Origin: Bacteroidota bacterium | GTDB taxonomy: Bacteria; Bacteroidota; Bacteroidia; Chitinophagales; LD1 | Length of the DNA: 14,735 bases | Assembly: GCA_023428205.1 (NCBI GenBank) | Contig: JAEYZB010000218.1 | Location: forward strand, 1-14,735 | Direction: 5' to 3' | In this document: positions 14,167 to 14,735 of the stretch, in pieces | Numbering within the stretch: the first letter of the stretch is position 1 | Layout: each line of letters begins with the position of its first letter | Notes under the pieces: generated by a model | Database searches by the model: none | Seen by the model: only the letters and a program-made list of their open reading frames with translations | Told to the model about the DNA's origin: nothing | Translations under genes and position numbers: made by a program

Positions 14167-14735
14167 TTATTCAACCCCGTTTTTCAGTGCATATTTCACT
14201 AAACCGATGGTGCTTTTGCTTTTTGTTTTTTCCAAGATATTGGCGCGGTGATTATCTATTGTTTTTTTGCTGATAGAGAGTTTGTTCGCTATTTCTTCAC
14301 TGGTATATTCCCTTACAATGAGCGTCAGAATTTCGCGTTCTCTTTCGGTAAGGATGGTAATGTTGTCTTTTTGCGCCTTTTCTTTTTCTATCTGATTGTA
14401 AATAATGGGAATGATTTCACTGGAATAATAGGTGCTGTCGTTTACCACTTTATGCAGTGCATTTAATAACTCCTCTCATCCTGAATTTTTGAGCATAAAC
14501 CCATCGGCTTCGGCCGCGACTACTTCTTTCACGGTAGGGGCGCTGCTGTACATTGATAGGATGAGTACTTTTATGTTTGGGTAATTATGTTTTACCATTT
14601 TACACAGTTCGGTACCCGTCAACAAAGGCATGCTTATATCCGAAATTAGGATATCATACTCGTTGGGAGTGGCGGTGATTTTACTCATAGCCTCCTGGCC
14701 GTTTAGGGCTTCTTCGGTTACGATATATTCTGTGT
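14167..14735 (-). pseudogene. NarL/LuxR-type response regulator with in-frame TGA; 5' end off window
   Basis: One frame encodes a receiver domain and a LuxR-type output domain, broken by TGA at 14478-14476. Before the stop: EYDILISDISMPLLTG with the phospho-acceptor Asp, VLILSMYSS, and ADGFMLKNSG with the conserved Lys. After it: EELLNALHKVVNDSTYYSSE, a linker, then LTEREREILTLI, YTSEEIANKLSISKKTIDNH and KTKSKSTIGLVKYALKNG. Relatives usually have Lys or Arg between the KN[ST]G and EEL segments, so one substitution (CGA or AGA to TGA) explains the break; the frame is otherwise intact. The result could be a pseudogene, a population variant, a sequencing error, or two separately made parts. Only an in-frame GTG at 14448 could restart the output half. 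The first receiver strand lies beyond the window. No partner kinase is visible. Confidence 0.75.

Noticed and set aside
14476..14478. TGA recoded as an amino acid
   Set aside because: The toxin gene uses TGA as a normal stop, no other gene here has an internal TGA, and no recoding signal is visible.

Overview
The window looks like chromosomal DNA from a member of the Bacteroidota. Every clearly recognised protein fits that phylum. Start codons are preceded by AT-rich leaders without Shine-Dalgarno sequences, and several starts lie just downstream of the phylum's -7 promoter box (TAnnTTTG). The PafA-type phosphatase is also typical of the group. No phage, transposase, tRNA, rRNA or CRISPR array was seen. 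The most accessory-looking piece is a two-gene toxin-antitoxin cassette.

Layout. Positions 1-2437 are leftward: the 5' part of a ribosome-hibernation factor gene, a secreted protein built from about ten 35-residue repeats, and a zinc alcohol dehydrogenase whose stop codon is 3 nt from the repeat-protein start. Next come yajQ (rightward) and tsaD (leftward), convergent and sharing a two-way hairpin. Divergent from tsaD is a DUF433/DUF5615 toxin-antitoxin pair with overlapping genes, bracketed by an 18-of-19 direct repeat. Positions 5075-11339 form a rightward chromosome-maintenance block: smc, then a metallo-hydrolase, parA and parB. The last three are closely spaced. Positions 11413-14735 are leftward: a PafA-like alkaline phosphatase 8 nt behind the pyruvate dehydrogenase E1-beta gene, and a NarL-type response regulator interrupted by an in-frame TGA and cut by the window edge.

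How the genes relate. SMC condensin and the ParA/ParB segregation proteins act on newly replicated origin regions, with ParB loading SMC at parS. Here smc and parAB are separated by one small gene, and the spacer between smc and that gene holds six same-strand, helically spaced DnaA-box-like 9-mers. This makes an origin-proximal location, or DnaA control of the parAB operon, a testable idea. No parS-like site was found.

The spacers hold more structure than usual. A 21-nt element (CTYRT, six more T, SMCCCATTTG) occurs three times in sense 7-11 nt after stop codons, with a fourth diverged copy after parB. An 8-bp degenerate tandem array crosses the parA stop codon. Two 7-bp tandem arrays face each other just upstream of smc. 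A 24-bp perfect palindrome follows smc. No gene-free stretch exceeds 300 bases; the longest is 4782-5074.
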